From positions 41,395,472 to 41,459,471 of the forward strand of contig CM034311.1 of assembly GCA_019925795.1 (NCBI GenBank): a stretch of DNA of 64,000 nt, read 5' to 3'. Shown one piece after another: positions 22,048-33,043 of this stretch (positions are counted from its first letter, which is position 1; each line of letters opens with the position of its first letter). Made by a program: the position numbers and the translations under genes. Origin of the DNA: Dendrobium chrysotoxum. Its lineage: Eukaryota; Streptophyta; Magnoliopsida; Asparagales; Orchidaceae. A model generated the notes under the pieces. That model did no database searches, was not told the origin of the DNA, and saw nothing but the letters and a program-made list of their open reading frames with translations.

Positions 22048-22911
22048 TCCCTCTAATATAATGATTCCTCGATCTTTCTTTCCTCATTTTAGCACATATT
22101 TATCTTAACACTCTAATTTTGTTATGATCAAGTTATCAATGATTTTTCTATTTAACACTTAAATCCAGATAATATAGATAGCCTAATTACATTCAATTAA
22201 ACTTACCTTTAAGTCTCCAAAATATTCAATTATTGCATAATAGATTCAACCCTATTAATAGATCAAAAATACATAAAACTATTACATCTAGGTAATGCTC
22301 CCTGTAGGAGCATTTAAAAAAAAAACTATTACATCTAGGTATCACTTTATCTTATAATATTATTAATTAATAATTACAAAATCATGCTAGTATAATTGCA
22401 TATTGTATAATCCTAGTCATGGTACTACAAATCCTAACTCCTCCAACTTTGTTTTCCATTATTATTATTATTTATTTCAACAAGTATCTCACCTATTTAA
22501 CATGTCACTTGTGAAAAGCATGCACCAAGGCAACTTATTTTCAATATAAATATGAAATATTTCCATAATTAATATAGAAAACGCAGACTTAATGTTTATA
22601 GTTAAAGTAATCATGTTGAAATAGAGAACTCTTGGTCACTCCAACGCTATTTCTAACAATAGTAAATGATCAATATTTAAAACTTAAACTATTTGTATAT
22701 ATAATGAATTATCTTATTATTATTTCTAAATAAAAATATGAAATATTATCATACGTTTCTAAACTTATTGATAGACACAACCATAGCATTTTATGTTGGA
22801 TATGATGGAAAGTTTAACTTTTAAGGTCACCTAAGAAATTATCCATTATAATTATATTTATTTTTTCCTAATTAATACCTCATTTAAGAAAGGATAGCAT
22901 CTCATTTCTAG
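22048..22911. other. intronic non-coding DNA
   Basis: Very AT-rich, nothing recognised. Confidence 0.55.
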
Positions 22912-23290
22912 GGCAATTCTGAGCCTTAATGGCTTTACCATGCCTAAACATACTTTATTCATTCACCCAAAAACAAACCCTACCATCCGCTTTCCCTCCA
23001 TTAGCAGCCCCTCACAAGCCCATTATAGCCCCAATTGCATCCACAAGCATCACACAACAACATTTATTATCGTCTCCACAAATGTCAAAATAATCATATT
23101 AAAGCAATTTTGAGCCTTAAAGACTTTACCGTGCCTAAATATACCTTATTCATTCACCCAAAACCAAACCTTAGCCTCGCCATTTCCTTTATTAACAACC
23201 TCACACAAACCCACCTCCCATTATAGTCCTATGTGCACCCACAAATGCCACTCAATGATATCTATTATTGCATCCATATATGCCACAAAA
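22912..23290. repeat. tandem duplication, period about 191 bp
   Basis: The block starting GGCAATTCTGAGCCTTAA at 22912 (TTTACCATGCCTAAA, TTCATTCACCCAAAA, CCATTATAG...) is repeated, diverged, from 23103. A third weaker partial match starts near 23718. Confidence 0.7.
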
Positions 23291-23913
23291 GCCTAATACT
23301 GGCTACCACCTTTCTCCACCATAAACACTACAACTCTCTCCCTTTCTAGAACTACTATACTTCATTGTTCTTACCATTGTCATAATAATTTTACCCCTTC
23401 TTCACACACGCAGAGATTGATGCCATTAAGATCCTTCATCTCATCCTCACAAGATTGAGCTACACGTCCATGGTTGCACAACTAATGTAACAAGAAGACT
23501 GAATACTTCACTCCCTTTTCTTTAATACATCAGAAGGTCCCAGTATATAGTCATGAGAATAGTCTCTCTTCAAAATGTATGGGGTAAGGATGCATGCATT
23601 TTCACCACCTTCAAACCCTACATTAAGGGGAGCTCCATACACTATTATATCATTTTTCCCTAAGTAGCTCTCCATCTGTCCACCCTACACACCCACCCTA
23701 CTCCACAATCACTGGCCAAAAGCAACTTTAAGCCTTAAAGTCATTAAGGTGCGGCCTTTTTGGCCTTAATAGGCATGCCATATTCATTCACTCAAAACCC
23801 TCCCTTTTCATACCGGGTTGTAATAGCTCAAAGAAATTATTCAAAAGCATAGTATTTTAACTGATCGCATAAGGCGTTCATATCCTTTCTCCCCACAGTT
23901 AAATAAGTCGGAC

Positions 23914-24260
23914 AAACCAATTCATTTTCAACATGATTTTTTATCTCTCAATCAATGCTTCCTCTAGAATACCAAAACCTAACTCATCAAGTTTAAGAAT
24001 TTTTAATTCCTGAACTTAACAAAATAAAATAAAAAATTACCTATGGTGTACATGGTAATATAGAACTTCTAATTCCTTAACTTAAAAATTAAAAAATATG
24101 TTAACGAACCAAATCATTTTGTACATGATTTTTAATCTCTCAATCCATGTGTTCTCCTAGAATGCCAAAACCAAACACATCAATAAAGAGAATTTTTAAT
24201 TCCTAGACCAAAAAAAAACATTAACAAAACTAACTATGGTGTGTACATAAGGCAAATAAT
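23914..24260. repeat. tandem duplication, period about 190 bp
   Basis: A unit starting AAACCAATTCATTTTCAACATG at 23914 recurs at about 24104 with substitutions and small indels, including the shared GAATTTTTAATTCCT block and the ending CTATGGTGT. Unit sequence is unrelated to the pair at 22912 although the period is alike. Confidence 0.7.
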
Positions 24261-24984
24261 ATGCTTCAAGTTTGGCATTGCAATTCCCTCTCATCAGCTT
24301 CTACATTGACCTTTAATGCTCCTCTTATCACAAGAATTAGCTTTCTCTCTCATAAACCGCTCATGCTTGCTTGTCCACCAATACATTCCACAATGGTTTT
24401 GAAAAAGATAACACCAATACAGTATTTGACTAACTTTGAGCAGGATTGAAAAGCCATTCTTATAACGGAATACAAATATGTAATTTTGATTCAACCCATC
24501 ATAAAGAGAACCTCTGGAACAAAATTGATAAAAATCTTATTTTTAAAGGACAAAAAAGAGAATCTTGAGATATGGCACAAAACAAAAATTAAATTATATT
24601 ATAATTAAATTAATTTAAATTTAAACCATAGCCAACATAGAAGAATAAAACAAAACAAAAAAACATAAACACGAGAAAAATGCCTAAGATAGCCCTCAGA
24701 AACATAGAGAATCAACATCAAGAATATGAATAAGATGGTGATGGGTGAATTATCAACTAATTCATATGATCCAACAGTTCAAGTAGATGGAAGAGGCTTT
24801 CTGATATGAAAAAGAAATATATCACTTTCATAAATAATAATGTCTATAGAATGACTCCATCGAACATCATGCTCTTTGATTGTTTGCATAAATCCTATAA
24901 ATAAACTCATAAGATGTATTCGAACAATAAAATAACAGATATCTTCGCAAAACTAAGGCAAAATTAATCTAGATGCCAAAGTAC
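24261..24984. other. intronic non-coding DNA
   Basis: No recognisable element; proximal (5') end of the SUN coding intron. Confidence 0.5.
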
Positions 24985-25017
24985 TTAAACATGAAACATG
25001 GTTACAGAAAAGCTCAC

Positions 25018-26091
25018 CTTTGAGACATGCTCTAGAGTGATAGCATCAGGAATTATCCATGTTCTTAACCTAACCTCCACAAACCCACTGTTTCCTTGCA
25101 AGGGGAAACACTGGCCTGGCTCACCAAAACTTGGCTGTAACATTTTCTGTGCACTAGAATGAACGGTATTTTTACCTTTAGGGACAAGGAGCCAACTGTT
25201 AGTTTTTCCAACAACATAGGGCTCTGAATGCTTTACTACCCTAGCTCCACCAGAAGCTAAAGCATAATCTACCCTACCAAGACCATCTGCAGCATGTTTT
25301 TCAATTTCTTTCTCAACCACATCCTTAGCCAGTGCCCTGATACGATCCAAGTATGCATCTTTATTAGCATCATCTAGATTTCTATTCTTCAACTCCCTCC
25401 AGTATTTCTCAAATTCTTCCTTCGAGAGAAGGCCAGCATCTTTCAACTGGCTGAAAGAGTTGCCCAAATCATCAGTTCTAGCTTCAAGGTTATTTAGCTC
25501 CTTCTCAAGTTGCGTTCCTTTTTCTTCAATTTGTTTTGTGAGTTCCCTTGTCACAATACAAATCTCACTCCCTATCTTCTTGTCAACAACATCCAACTGA
25601 ACTTGCAACATTTTTGCCGTTTTCTTTAAAGATGATTCCACTTCTGAGATCCGGCTATCAAAATCCAAGGCTGATAAAGGATAGTTAACCCCAGCTGCCC
25701 ATCGCCAAATTGCTTGCCCAACATACAGCAGAGCTGCAAGAAGCAGCAAATTCTTGGTGATACAGCTAAGAACAGTTTGCCAGATAGGCTTTGCATGTCT
25801 ATGTACAGATCTCCTATGCTTTGAATGAATGGAGGCTGCAATAACTCCTTTCTTCAACTGTGTCAAATCTCTGGGCCTATCAAGAGCGGGTTCTCCCCAC
25901 AATGTATGGTTCAGGTCCTTCCCATTGTAAATTACACTATCATTATTCGCACCATTCAATTCTCCGTCAGGAAGCACATTAGTTTTCGAAGTCCTCTCTA
26001 CAACAACCACTTCTCTCCTCTTTGCATTTGATTTTAATTTTGGGTTCAAGGACAAAGCAACATTTTTGTTTGAAGTAGGGCTTGAATCCAT
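25018..26091 (-). CDS. SUN-domain nuclear-envelope protein, exon 1
   Basis: Encodes 358 residues: a basic N-terminal nucleoplasmic segment (K-L-K-S-N-A-K-R-R at about 18-26); one transmembrane helix near residues 114-132 (N-L-L-L-L-A-A-L-L-Y-V-G-Q-A-I-W); a heptad-rich coiled coil at about 145-215; and the start of the SUN domain, H-A-A-D-G-L-G-R-V-D-Y-A-L-A-S-G-G-A-R-V-V, then F-G-E-P-G-Q-C-F-P-L. The donor is AAAG|GTGAGC at 25018/25017. With exon 2 the protein is 456 aa, about the length of Arabidopsis SUN1/SUN2. SUN proteins span the inner nuclear membrane and form LINC bridges with KASH proteins. The start is the ATG at 26089-26091; an acceptor at 26167/26166 shows that the exon begins upstream, and the frame stays open to it. 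Confidence 0.94.
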
Positions 26092-26774
26092 CGCTGCTGC
26101 TGCTGCTGCTGCTGCAGTAGTAATAGAAATATTCTTCCCCTCTACTGCTTCAGTTTCCAAGCGCACCTGAAATAAATCTTAAATTAGCACCAAGAAACCC
26201 AAAAACAGTCATTTTTCCCCCAAAGAACAACAATTTCTCGTGCACCTAACTCGAAAAATAATCCACAACTAATACCGTAGCGCCACTGCCGAACAACTCC
26301 AAACAAAGAAACCCAAATGCATGAAAAGTATCAAAATTGATAAACCCTAATCTCAAATTAGCGCAAATCCCCGAGTGCGGCACGCGAAACAACCAGCCGG
26401 TCGACCAGCGCAAGAAAGCCCCAAATCAAAGTCTTGCAGCGCATACCACAATTCAGAGTTCCGCGCAAGAATAGAGAGAAGCGGAACAGATTTCGAAACC
26501 CTAGTCTTCTTTAAACTCACAGAAAGATCACAACGGTGGAGATCCAAACTTATAAAAAAAAAAGTATCGGAGAATGCAGAGCAGCGCGCGAAAACCGCGA
26601 GGGAGCGGAGTGGATGAAAAATACCTGGAACAGATTAAGGGTTGCGTTCGATATTGGTGGAGCGGCTGAGGCGCCAAAGAGAAGAGTTTTGGATTCTTGA
26701 ACGAGCGCTGCTGAGAGGGACAGTTGGAAGAAACTCGAATGAGATCCTATCCAAATAGTGTTTGACGCGGTCAT
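26092..26774 (-). other. SUN 5' leader with intron; possible N-terminal extension
   Basis: A leader intron is inferred from donor CTGTTCCAG|GTATTT (26625/26624) and acceptor TTTATTTCAG|GTGCGC (26167/26166), 458 bp. The exon part 26092-26166 includes a run of GCA codons and is open in the SUN frame. The upstream exon also carries an ATG at 26774 that is in frame after splicing (50 codons + 25 codons before the chosen start). Which ATG is used depends on the transcription start. Confidence 0.6.
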
Positions 26775-27144
26775 GATCCGACCCGTGGCAGTTAGGACTT
26801 ATCGGATCTGAGCACATTAGCCCGAATTGGGTAAGCCAGCACAAGGAGATATGATATTAAATTGCTAAATTTTATTATTTTTTAATGAATAAGATGAGAA
26901 GGTAAATGAGTGAGTGAACACTCAAAATTATAAATTAATATTTAAGTACTTTTATTTAAAATAATATCATTTCAAATTTAAAGAGTGTTTTTTTAATTAA
27001 ATTTTTAGTGATTTGATTATTATGCAAATATATTGAGAAATTTGATTTTGCATGTTTTATAATAAATTGAATAAAATAAATATGCCGATTGTTTATTTTC
27101 TTAGAGAAATATATTTAGAAAGAGTTATTCCACTTTATCTTATC
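26775..27144. promoter_or_regulatory. SUN upstream region
   Basis: Sequence upstream of the leader exon. It is GC-moderate to about 26850 and then AT-rich. No confident TATA box or transcription start can be named. Confidence 0.35.
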
Positions 27145-27404
27145 ATGCATGGAGATTATAGAGCTATAATGATGATCAAATAATTCATCCAACACAAATA
27201 TATTTGATCCATATGACTTTGAGTAGCATCATCTTTGCTTTCTAAATATGTTCAGATGGTGCTACGCTTATTGGGCGACATATGCCCAATTCATGAGGAG
27301 TCTTTGATGTTAGTGAATATGATGTTACCCGAGGCATATGGATCAGATATCCTTCTGTTGGATGAATTATTTGTTTAGTATTACAGATCGATGATCTCCA
27401 CGCA
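27145..27404. repeat. long imperfect foldback
   Basis: The left arm (about 27145-27233) contains ATGCATGGAGAT, CAAATAATTCATCCAACA and TTTGATCCATATG. The right arm (about 27316-27404) carries the reverse complements CATATGGATCA, TGTTGGATGAATTATTTG and ATCTCCACGCAT in reverse order. Arms of ~90 bp, loop of ~80 bp. It is about 370 bp upstream of the SUN leader ATG. It could be a MITE with long arms or a hairpin-RNA locus. Confidence 0.75.
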
Positions 27405-27733
27405 TATCAGGGCAACGAGGAAGGACTCCTTTTAAGTGGTCTGAAACCTTTAGTTTGAGATATATACACGATTTCATCGAGTTTACTCCCCAAATGTGCA
27501 TTTAAGACGTATAGTTTATTTATCTGTCACTTGTGATGTGTGGCTAAAATTAGAAGAGTCTTGATTATGGGATTTGGTCATCAGGCTAAAGGTGTGATGC
27601 CACATAATCTTAATTGGAAAAATTATTCTTTTAATAAACAACAACCAGTGATATCTAATATCATCTATCAGTAATAACAACAAAAATATATTCTATAATT
27701 CAAAACATTACTGTACACATCTGTATTCATTCC
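27405..27733. other. non-coding spacer
   Basis: Nothing recognised; ends in the left ATTCC target copy of the next element (27729-27733). Confidence 0.5.
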
Positions 27734-29373
27734 TGTTGCGGACTTGAATATACGCGACGATAGAGTTTAGAAAATTTTCGTCTCAGCGTCGTACGAGTAT
27801 TCAGCACACAAATAGAAGATGAAAGAACACTAGAATTTTTATGTGAAAAATCCTAGAAAGAGAAAAACCACTGGGCCTTGCCCAGTTGAAAGAATTCCAC
27901 TAGTCTTTGCTTAGGTTACATGTGGTTGACCCGTCCCCAAAATTAAGGACGATCAGATTACAAGAATCAACTTCTTGGTTGAAATTCAGTTACAAATGGT
28001 GGGCGAAAATCCGGCATCAGGTGATGATCCGGCAGAATTCCGGCGTCACTTGGAAATCGGACCGAACTCCAGCGTCACTTGGAAGTCGGATAGAATTCCG
28101 GCGTCACTTGGAAGTCAGACAGAATTCCAGCGGTGGTCGAGAAGGAGCTTCTTCCCTCCTTCTCTTCTCTTATTATTCTTCTTTTTCTTTTCTTTTTTGC
28201 TTCCTCTTGCTTTGGTCCCCTCTTAAGAGAAATGAGGAGCTACTTATAGTTTCTTTAGGATGACATGACCCGTAAATAGGAGGAGGATCAAGGTCAAATG
28301 TGGAGTGGTTTAGATGAACGACCGATATTGAATCCCTTGATCGTGGACTGTTTGTCATACTTTTGAAGGTCTTAATGATATCAGAATTCGACGATCTTGG
28401 GCTCGTTGGATTCGTCTTGTTGAGCCGCTCGATTTGACTATAAGCATGTCATGTTTGAAAACTGTTTGGTAATCCAAATTATGGATTGAACCTTCCAAAT
28501 GTGCTTCGGGTCTTCAATTTAGACTCATTTGGGCTTGGATTGAGTTGAATTTGGTGTCGTTGGGTTCGTATTTCTCACAGACGGCGTCAAACTGTTGCAG
28601 ACTTGAATATACGCGGTGATAGAGTTTAGAAAATTTTTATCTCAGTGTCGTACAAGTATTTAGCACACAAATAGAAGATGAAAGAACACTAGAATTTTTA
28701 CGTGGAAAACCCTAGAAAGGGAAAAACCACGGGTCCGCGCCCAGTTGAAAGAATTTAACTAGTATTTACTTAGGTTACAAATGGCTGATCCGTCTCCAAA
28801 ATTAAGGATGATTAGATTACAAGAATCAACTTCTTGGTTGAAATTCAGTTACAAATGGAGGGCGGAAATCCGACTTCAGGTGATGATCCGGCAAAACACC
28901 GGCGTCACTTGGAAATCGGACAACACTCGGTATCACTTGGAAGTCGAATAGAATTTCAGCGTCACTTGGAAGTCGGACAGAATTCCGACATCACTTGGAA
29001 GTCGGATAGAATTCCGGCGTCACTTATAAGTCGGACAAAATTCTGGCGGTGGTCGAGGAGGAGCATCTTCCCTCCTTCTCTTCTCTTATTCTTATTCTTC
29101 TTCTTCTTCTTTTTCTTTTTGCTTCCTCTTGCTTGGGTCCTCTCTTAAGAGAAATGAGGGGTTATTTATAATTTTTTGAGGATGACATGACCCGTAAATA
29201 GGAGGAGGATCAAGAAAAAATGTGGAGTGGTTTGGATGAATAGCCGATATTGAATCCCATGATCGTGGACTGTTTGTCAGACATTTAAAGATCTTGATAA
29301 TATCGGAATTCGACAATCTTTGGCTCGTTGGATTCGTCTCGTCGAGCCGCTCGATTCGACTAATAATATATCA
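27734..29373 (-). mobile_element. gypsy LTR-PBS-LTR deletion derivative with ATTCC target duplication
   Basis: On the minus strand the element starts TGATATAT at 29373, reaches the LTR end TGCAACA at 28593, continues with a primer-binding-like TTTGACGCCGTCTGTGAG (28592-28575), and then passes straight into a second LTR that lacks its first ~135 bp and ends CCGCAACA at 27734. Perfect 5-bp target copies ATTCC flank it (27729-27733 and 29374-29378). gag, pol and polypurine tract are absent. The LTRs match the family of the element at 58191. They contain repeated GGCGTCACTTGGAAGTCGGA units (28030-28130, 28900-29050), which make spurious open frames. Confidence 0.87.
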
Positions 29374-29649
29374 ATTCCTAAAAATTAAATACACTACTCA
29401 GGATCTACACAATCATATCACAACTACTCTGTCTTGAGTACACAAGAAAAATAAAAAGAAATAGAACCTGAACAATCCTGATCAACCTCACACTCCTACT
29501 CCCCTGCCCTAACCTGAAATTATTTAACCATATATAATAAGCTTAAAAAGCTTAGTAGGTCATCAAAACCTATAACTGAATTTAAAACATGGCAAATAAA
29601 TAATATATATGTTAAAAATCAAATCATAGCACACTACAGGAAAAACAGC

Positions 29650-30060
29650 TATTACCGGCGGACAAAATCTGCTGGTAAAGTGAAAAATGCGACGAAAATT
29701 ATCGGTTTCCGGCAGATTACCGGTGGAAATATCTCCGACGATAAAACCCGCGTCAGAAAAATATTTCTGTCGCATTATTTTCGCCGGAAGCATTTTCGGC
29801 GGATGTTCCGGCGGAAAACAGGCGGATATATTTGACAACTCGACGCCTTTTCTGTCGCCGTGTTCCGACGTAAAAACCGCTGGAATTACCGACGGATATT
29901 CTGCCGCAATAAAAGTGATGCCTATTCGTACCGTCGGATATCACCGTCGAAGTATCCGTCGGAATGGCCGTCGCATATTCCGCCGGAAATTTTATCATAT
30001 CATATTTGTGACAATTTTACCGACTGATAATCCGCCGAAAACCTGTAGCAGAAAAAAAAA
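29650..30060. promoter_or_regulatory. CACTA subterminal repeat array, left end
   Basis: Dense short direct and inverted copies of CCGGCGG / CCGACGG / CGTCGGA words. Known CACTA elements use such arrays for transposase binding. The matching array at the other end is 37040-37370. Confidence 0.8.
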
Positions 30061-30323
30061 CCTTCCTCACTTTGAAAAGTGATTTCCACATTTATACCTA
30101 CATACAAAAAATTACAACACCATATATATTCTACAAAAATAACAGTTACACAAACCAGAAGAGCATCATCCAGATAAGGAATAATTAAACATCTATAAAA
30201 TAAATATATATAAGAAGAGTGTTATCAACAAATAACTTAACATGTTCAAACAGTAAATAGATAAATATGTCTAAAAAAACACATAAAAATAGATGTTCAC
30301 ATCAGTAAAATAGATAAATAATA

Positions 30324-31952
30324 TCTACTCTGATTCAGTTTCATCCTCAAGTGATGCTGTACTTCTACCACTACTCATCTGCTCCCTCATATTTCTCATT
30401 TCTTCTAACATTTGAGCTTGCTGCTGCTGTATCTGCATCTACTACTGCTGCATTTATATTTGCCAATCAGCTTGGGCTTTCCGTAGTTGTTCTAGCTCGG
30501 CTATAAGGGCAGCTATCTGTTGGGTATATAAAGATTCCTGGGTACTAGATGAAAAACTGCCGCCACTAGATGACTGCCCTTCATATACATAGGCCTGCAA
30601 GCCTAACATGTATACTCTGCAATGCTGCATTTCTCCTACCGCTTGCGACCAAGTGCGGTAGTCAGAATAGTCTGTTGATCCAGCAGAAGAACCTTCACCT
30701 GCTGCAGCCTAACTCTCTCGTAGCCGTGTATACTCCTCCTATGAAAGTTAATAAAAAGTTATGCAATTTATACATAATATCACCAAAATTAAACTTATAT
30801 ACTTACATAGGCTCTCCTAGCACGCTCGTCAACCCATTACTGGTCCTCCTGCCGCTTGTGGGTATGACTATGCAATTCAATAGGAGTCGGTTCTCTACCC
30901 AGCACATATTTCTGTAATAGACATATATTAGTATTCTAATTAAAGTAAATTATTAAAAGATTTTAAAATTTCTTACCAAACGTCTTCTGTGCTCAGTATG
31001 AGGAACAGAACCTCCTGTATGAAGGGAACTACCCAAGCCCCCAACATTAGAAGCTCTGTTCTGTCTATTTTGATCTTTCCTTTTGGTATAATCTGGGCTA
31101 CCCCAAGCACTGCTCAACTCTGCCCATACACCCTCACCAATCCAGAGAGGTCGATGGCCTGACTTTTTAATGTCAGTAAACATGTCTCGCATACGAGTCG
31201 AGCCACGCTTCTCAAAGTTCTTTCTGATTTTATCATTATATTGGGGAAGCCAACAAAAATCTTTTTGCAATTAAACACATACAATAAAGAATAAATAATT
31301 TTTTTAGCTTATATATATTAGATATAATAAAATAAAAATTTATATAATAACATACCTCAAACTCTCTAAACCATATGTCCCGTACTTCTTTTGGGACTTT
31401 CTTCCAAAAAATATAAGGAGCATCGTATCTGCTCCGTATTATGTCCCGAATTTTATGCGTAGGATCTTTTGATGAATGAAACTTGAAAGCAATATGTTAG
31501 TTGTCAAAAAAACTAATTCAATTCTATTTACATGACTGAAATAAAATTAGTACTTACGTGTCACCATCAGGTTCAATCAACATGCGACCCTCTGTCGCCT
31601 GCTCTGCTGCAGCTGGGTAGGAAGGTCCGGCTGTAGCGGGCTAAGGTGGTGCTGGGACATATAGTGGATATGGATATGGAGGATGTACACCATGATAAGG
31701 TGGGGGTGGGTAATAGGGGTAGAAAGGAGTAGTCTGTGTAAGGTCCGGTGAAGGTAAATGTGGGTCTGGTGAGTAGAACTATGGGCTACTGGCTGCAGGA
31801 GTAGGTATAGGCGGGCTAGGCTGACTCTAAGTAGCAGGATGAGATGAAGCGGTGCCCTCAGGACGTGCAGGCCTGCTAACAGCAGCCTTCTTGCTACGCC
31901 TACAAAATATATTCTTGATCAGTCCTCTTTGATGGTCATCACCTGAAGCCAT
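30324..31952 (-). pseudogene. CACTA second gene, plant transposase (Ptta/En/Spm, Transposase_24-like)
   Basis: From ATG at 31952 the reading is M-A-S-G-D-D-H-Q-R-G-L-I-K-N-I-F, a Pro/Tyr-rich segment (P-Y-P-Y-P-L-Y-V-P-A-P-P), then after an apparent intron R-M-R-D-M-F-T-D-I-K-K-S-G-H-R-P-L-W-I-G (30953-31270 open). It ends in a Gln/Met-rich coil and R-E-Q-M-S-S-G-R-S-T-A-S-L-E-D-E-T-E-S-E. Premature TAG/TAA occur at Gln-like positions in the Pro-rich part (near 31650, 31780, 31830) and in the Gln-rich tail (about 30440-30460). This layout matches the accessory protein encoded beside TNP2 in plant CACTA elements. Confidence 0.75.
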
Positions 31953-32120
31953 CTGCACAAATATTAAAAAATATTAGTAACAGAAATTATGACAAAAAAT
32001 GAATATAAAATATCGCAGGAATTAAATAAATGTAAATACAAAAAACTTTAATATATAATAACATAACAAATAAGTAAATATAAAAACAAAAATTTTATTT
32101 TTAGTCCAAATTCATTTACC

Positions 32121-32783
32121 TTATGTTGATTCACTTTCATATGATGAAACTTCTGTACCACTGTCAGACTTGTCATAAATGTCCTCTATGTTTAAATCTA
32201 CTTCCTCTAACTACAACTCACTCTCAGTAGTGATAATTTGATCGTCCACATCATTAGAAACATCTTGTATGTTTGACATAAATTCTTCTTGATGTGCTGG
32301 TGGTATTGAAGTAGTCTTTTCAATAACTTCCCTGGGTTTGGTCTTCATAACTATGAGCCAATCTTGTTTGCCTCGTACTCTACTCGGGTAGTTAGCAAAA
32401 TAGACTTGGTGCGCCTGACTAGTAATGATGAATGGGTCAAATTTTGAATATTTTCTACCCCGTTTGACTTCTGTTATACCGTACAATGGATGTATTCTTG
32501 TACCTCTATTCTTTACTGGATCAAACCACTCGCAATTGAATAGATACACATTATTCGCAACATCAGGATATTCCAACTGTAATATTTCTTCTAATACCCC
32601 GTAATACTCAGACTCATCACCTGTATGGGTATTACCTCTAACACATACACCAGAATTATCTATTTTTCTATCTTCACACCAATATTTGGTTTGGAATTTA
32701 TAACCATTAACTAAGAAATTTTGACAACATTTCACCGCTCTATTTGGTCCCCAAGCTAGATCAAGTAGTCCATGATATTGCAA
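32121..32783 (-). pseudogene. CACTA TNP2 gene, 3' exon with DUF4216
   Basis: The minus-strand frame reads V-N-G-Y-K-F-Q-T-K, N-S-G-V-C-V-R-G-N-T, E-Y-Y-G-V-L-E-E-I-L-Q-L-E-Y and L-F-N-C-E-W-F-D, the DUF4216 domain found near the C-terminus of plant CACTA transposases. A TAG at 32211-32213 interrupts at a Leu-stop-Leu-Glu context. The same frame continues to a natural-looking end S-E-S-T-TAA at 32121-32123. It is separated by an intron from the exon ending near 33044. Confidence 0.85.
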
Positions 32784-33043
32784 ATTACTACCTTCAACGT
32801 GGACCTAGTTATTAGATAAAATGTCATTAGTATGCTTAAAAACTAAATAAGGAAATATTAATTGAAATGAATAGTCAAAATATGTACCGTATTTTTAAAC
32901 TAAATAGAAAATTTTATTTCCACTATCTTCTGGACTTCTACTTGTTCTGTTGTATTCAATCCATCAATGAAACTCCTGTAAACATTAACGTTTAAATTGA
33001 ATGAAAGTATGAGTAATAAATTTATGAGCAAGCTTATTCATAC

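Larger units (their letters stand above)
13993..25017 (-). other. single coding intron of the SUN gene, 11,025 bp
   Basis: GT at 25017-25016 and AG at 13994-13993, phase 0. The intron contains a solo LTR, a dated LINE insertion, an opposing LINE fragment, gypsy debris, microsatellites and tandem duplications, each listed separately. Both coding exons are free of stops and frameshifts, so the gene appears to tolerate the load. Confidence 0.9.

Noticed and set aside
26353..26844. Several overlapping frames on both strands around the SUN leader taken as separate genes
   Set aside because: They overlap the leader exon and leader intron of the SUN gene; only the in-frame ATG at 26774 is worth keeping.
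27220..27245. Possible MIR172 locus from the GTAGCATCATC word
   Set aside because: Only 11 bases match miR172*; neither the rest of that arm nor the opposite arm carries the mature miR172 sequence.
27907..28263. 118-codon frame and similar ones at 28834 and 58672
   Set aside because: They lie inside gypsy LTRs and come from the repeated GGCGTCACTTGGAAGTCGGA units.
29687..30082. 131-codon frame in the CACTA left end, with a minus-strand partner
   Set aside because: Produced by the repeated CCGGCGGA/CCGACGGA words of the subterminal array.
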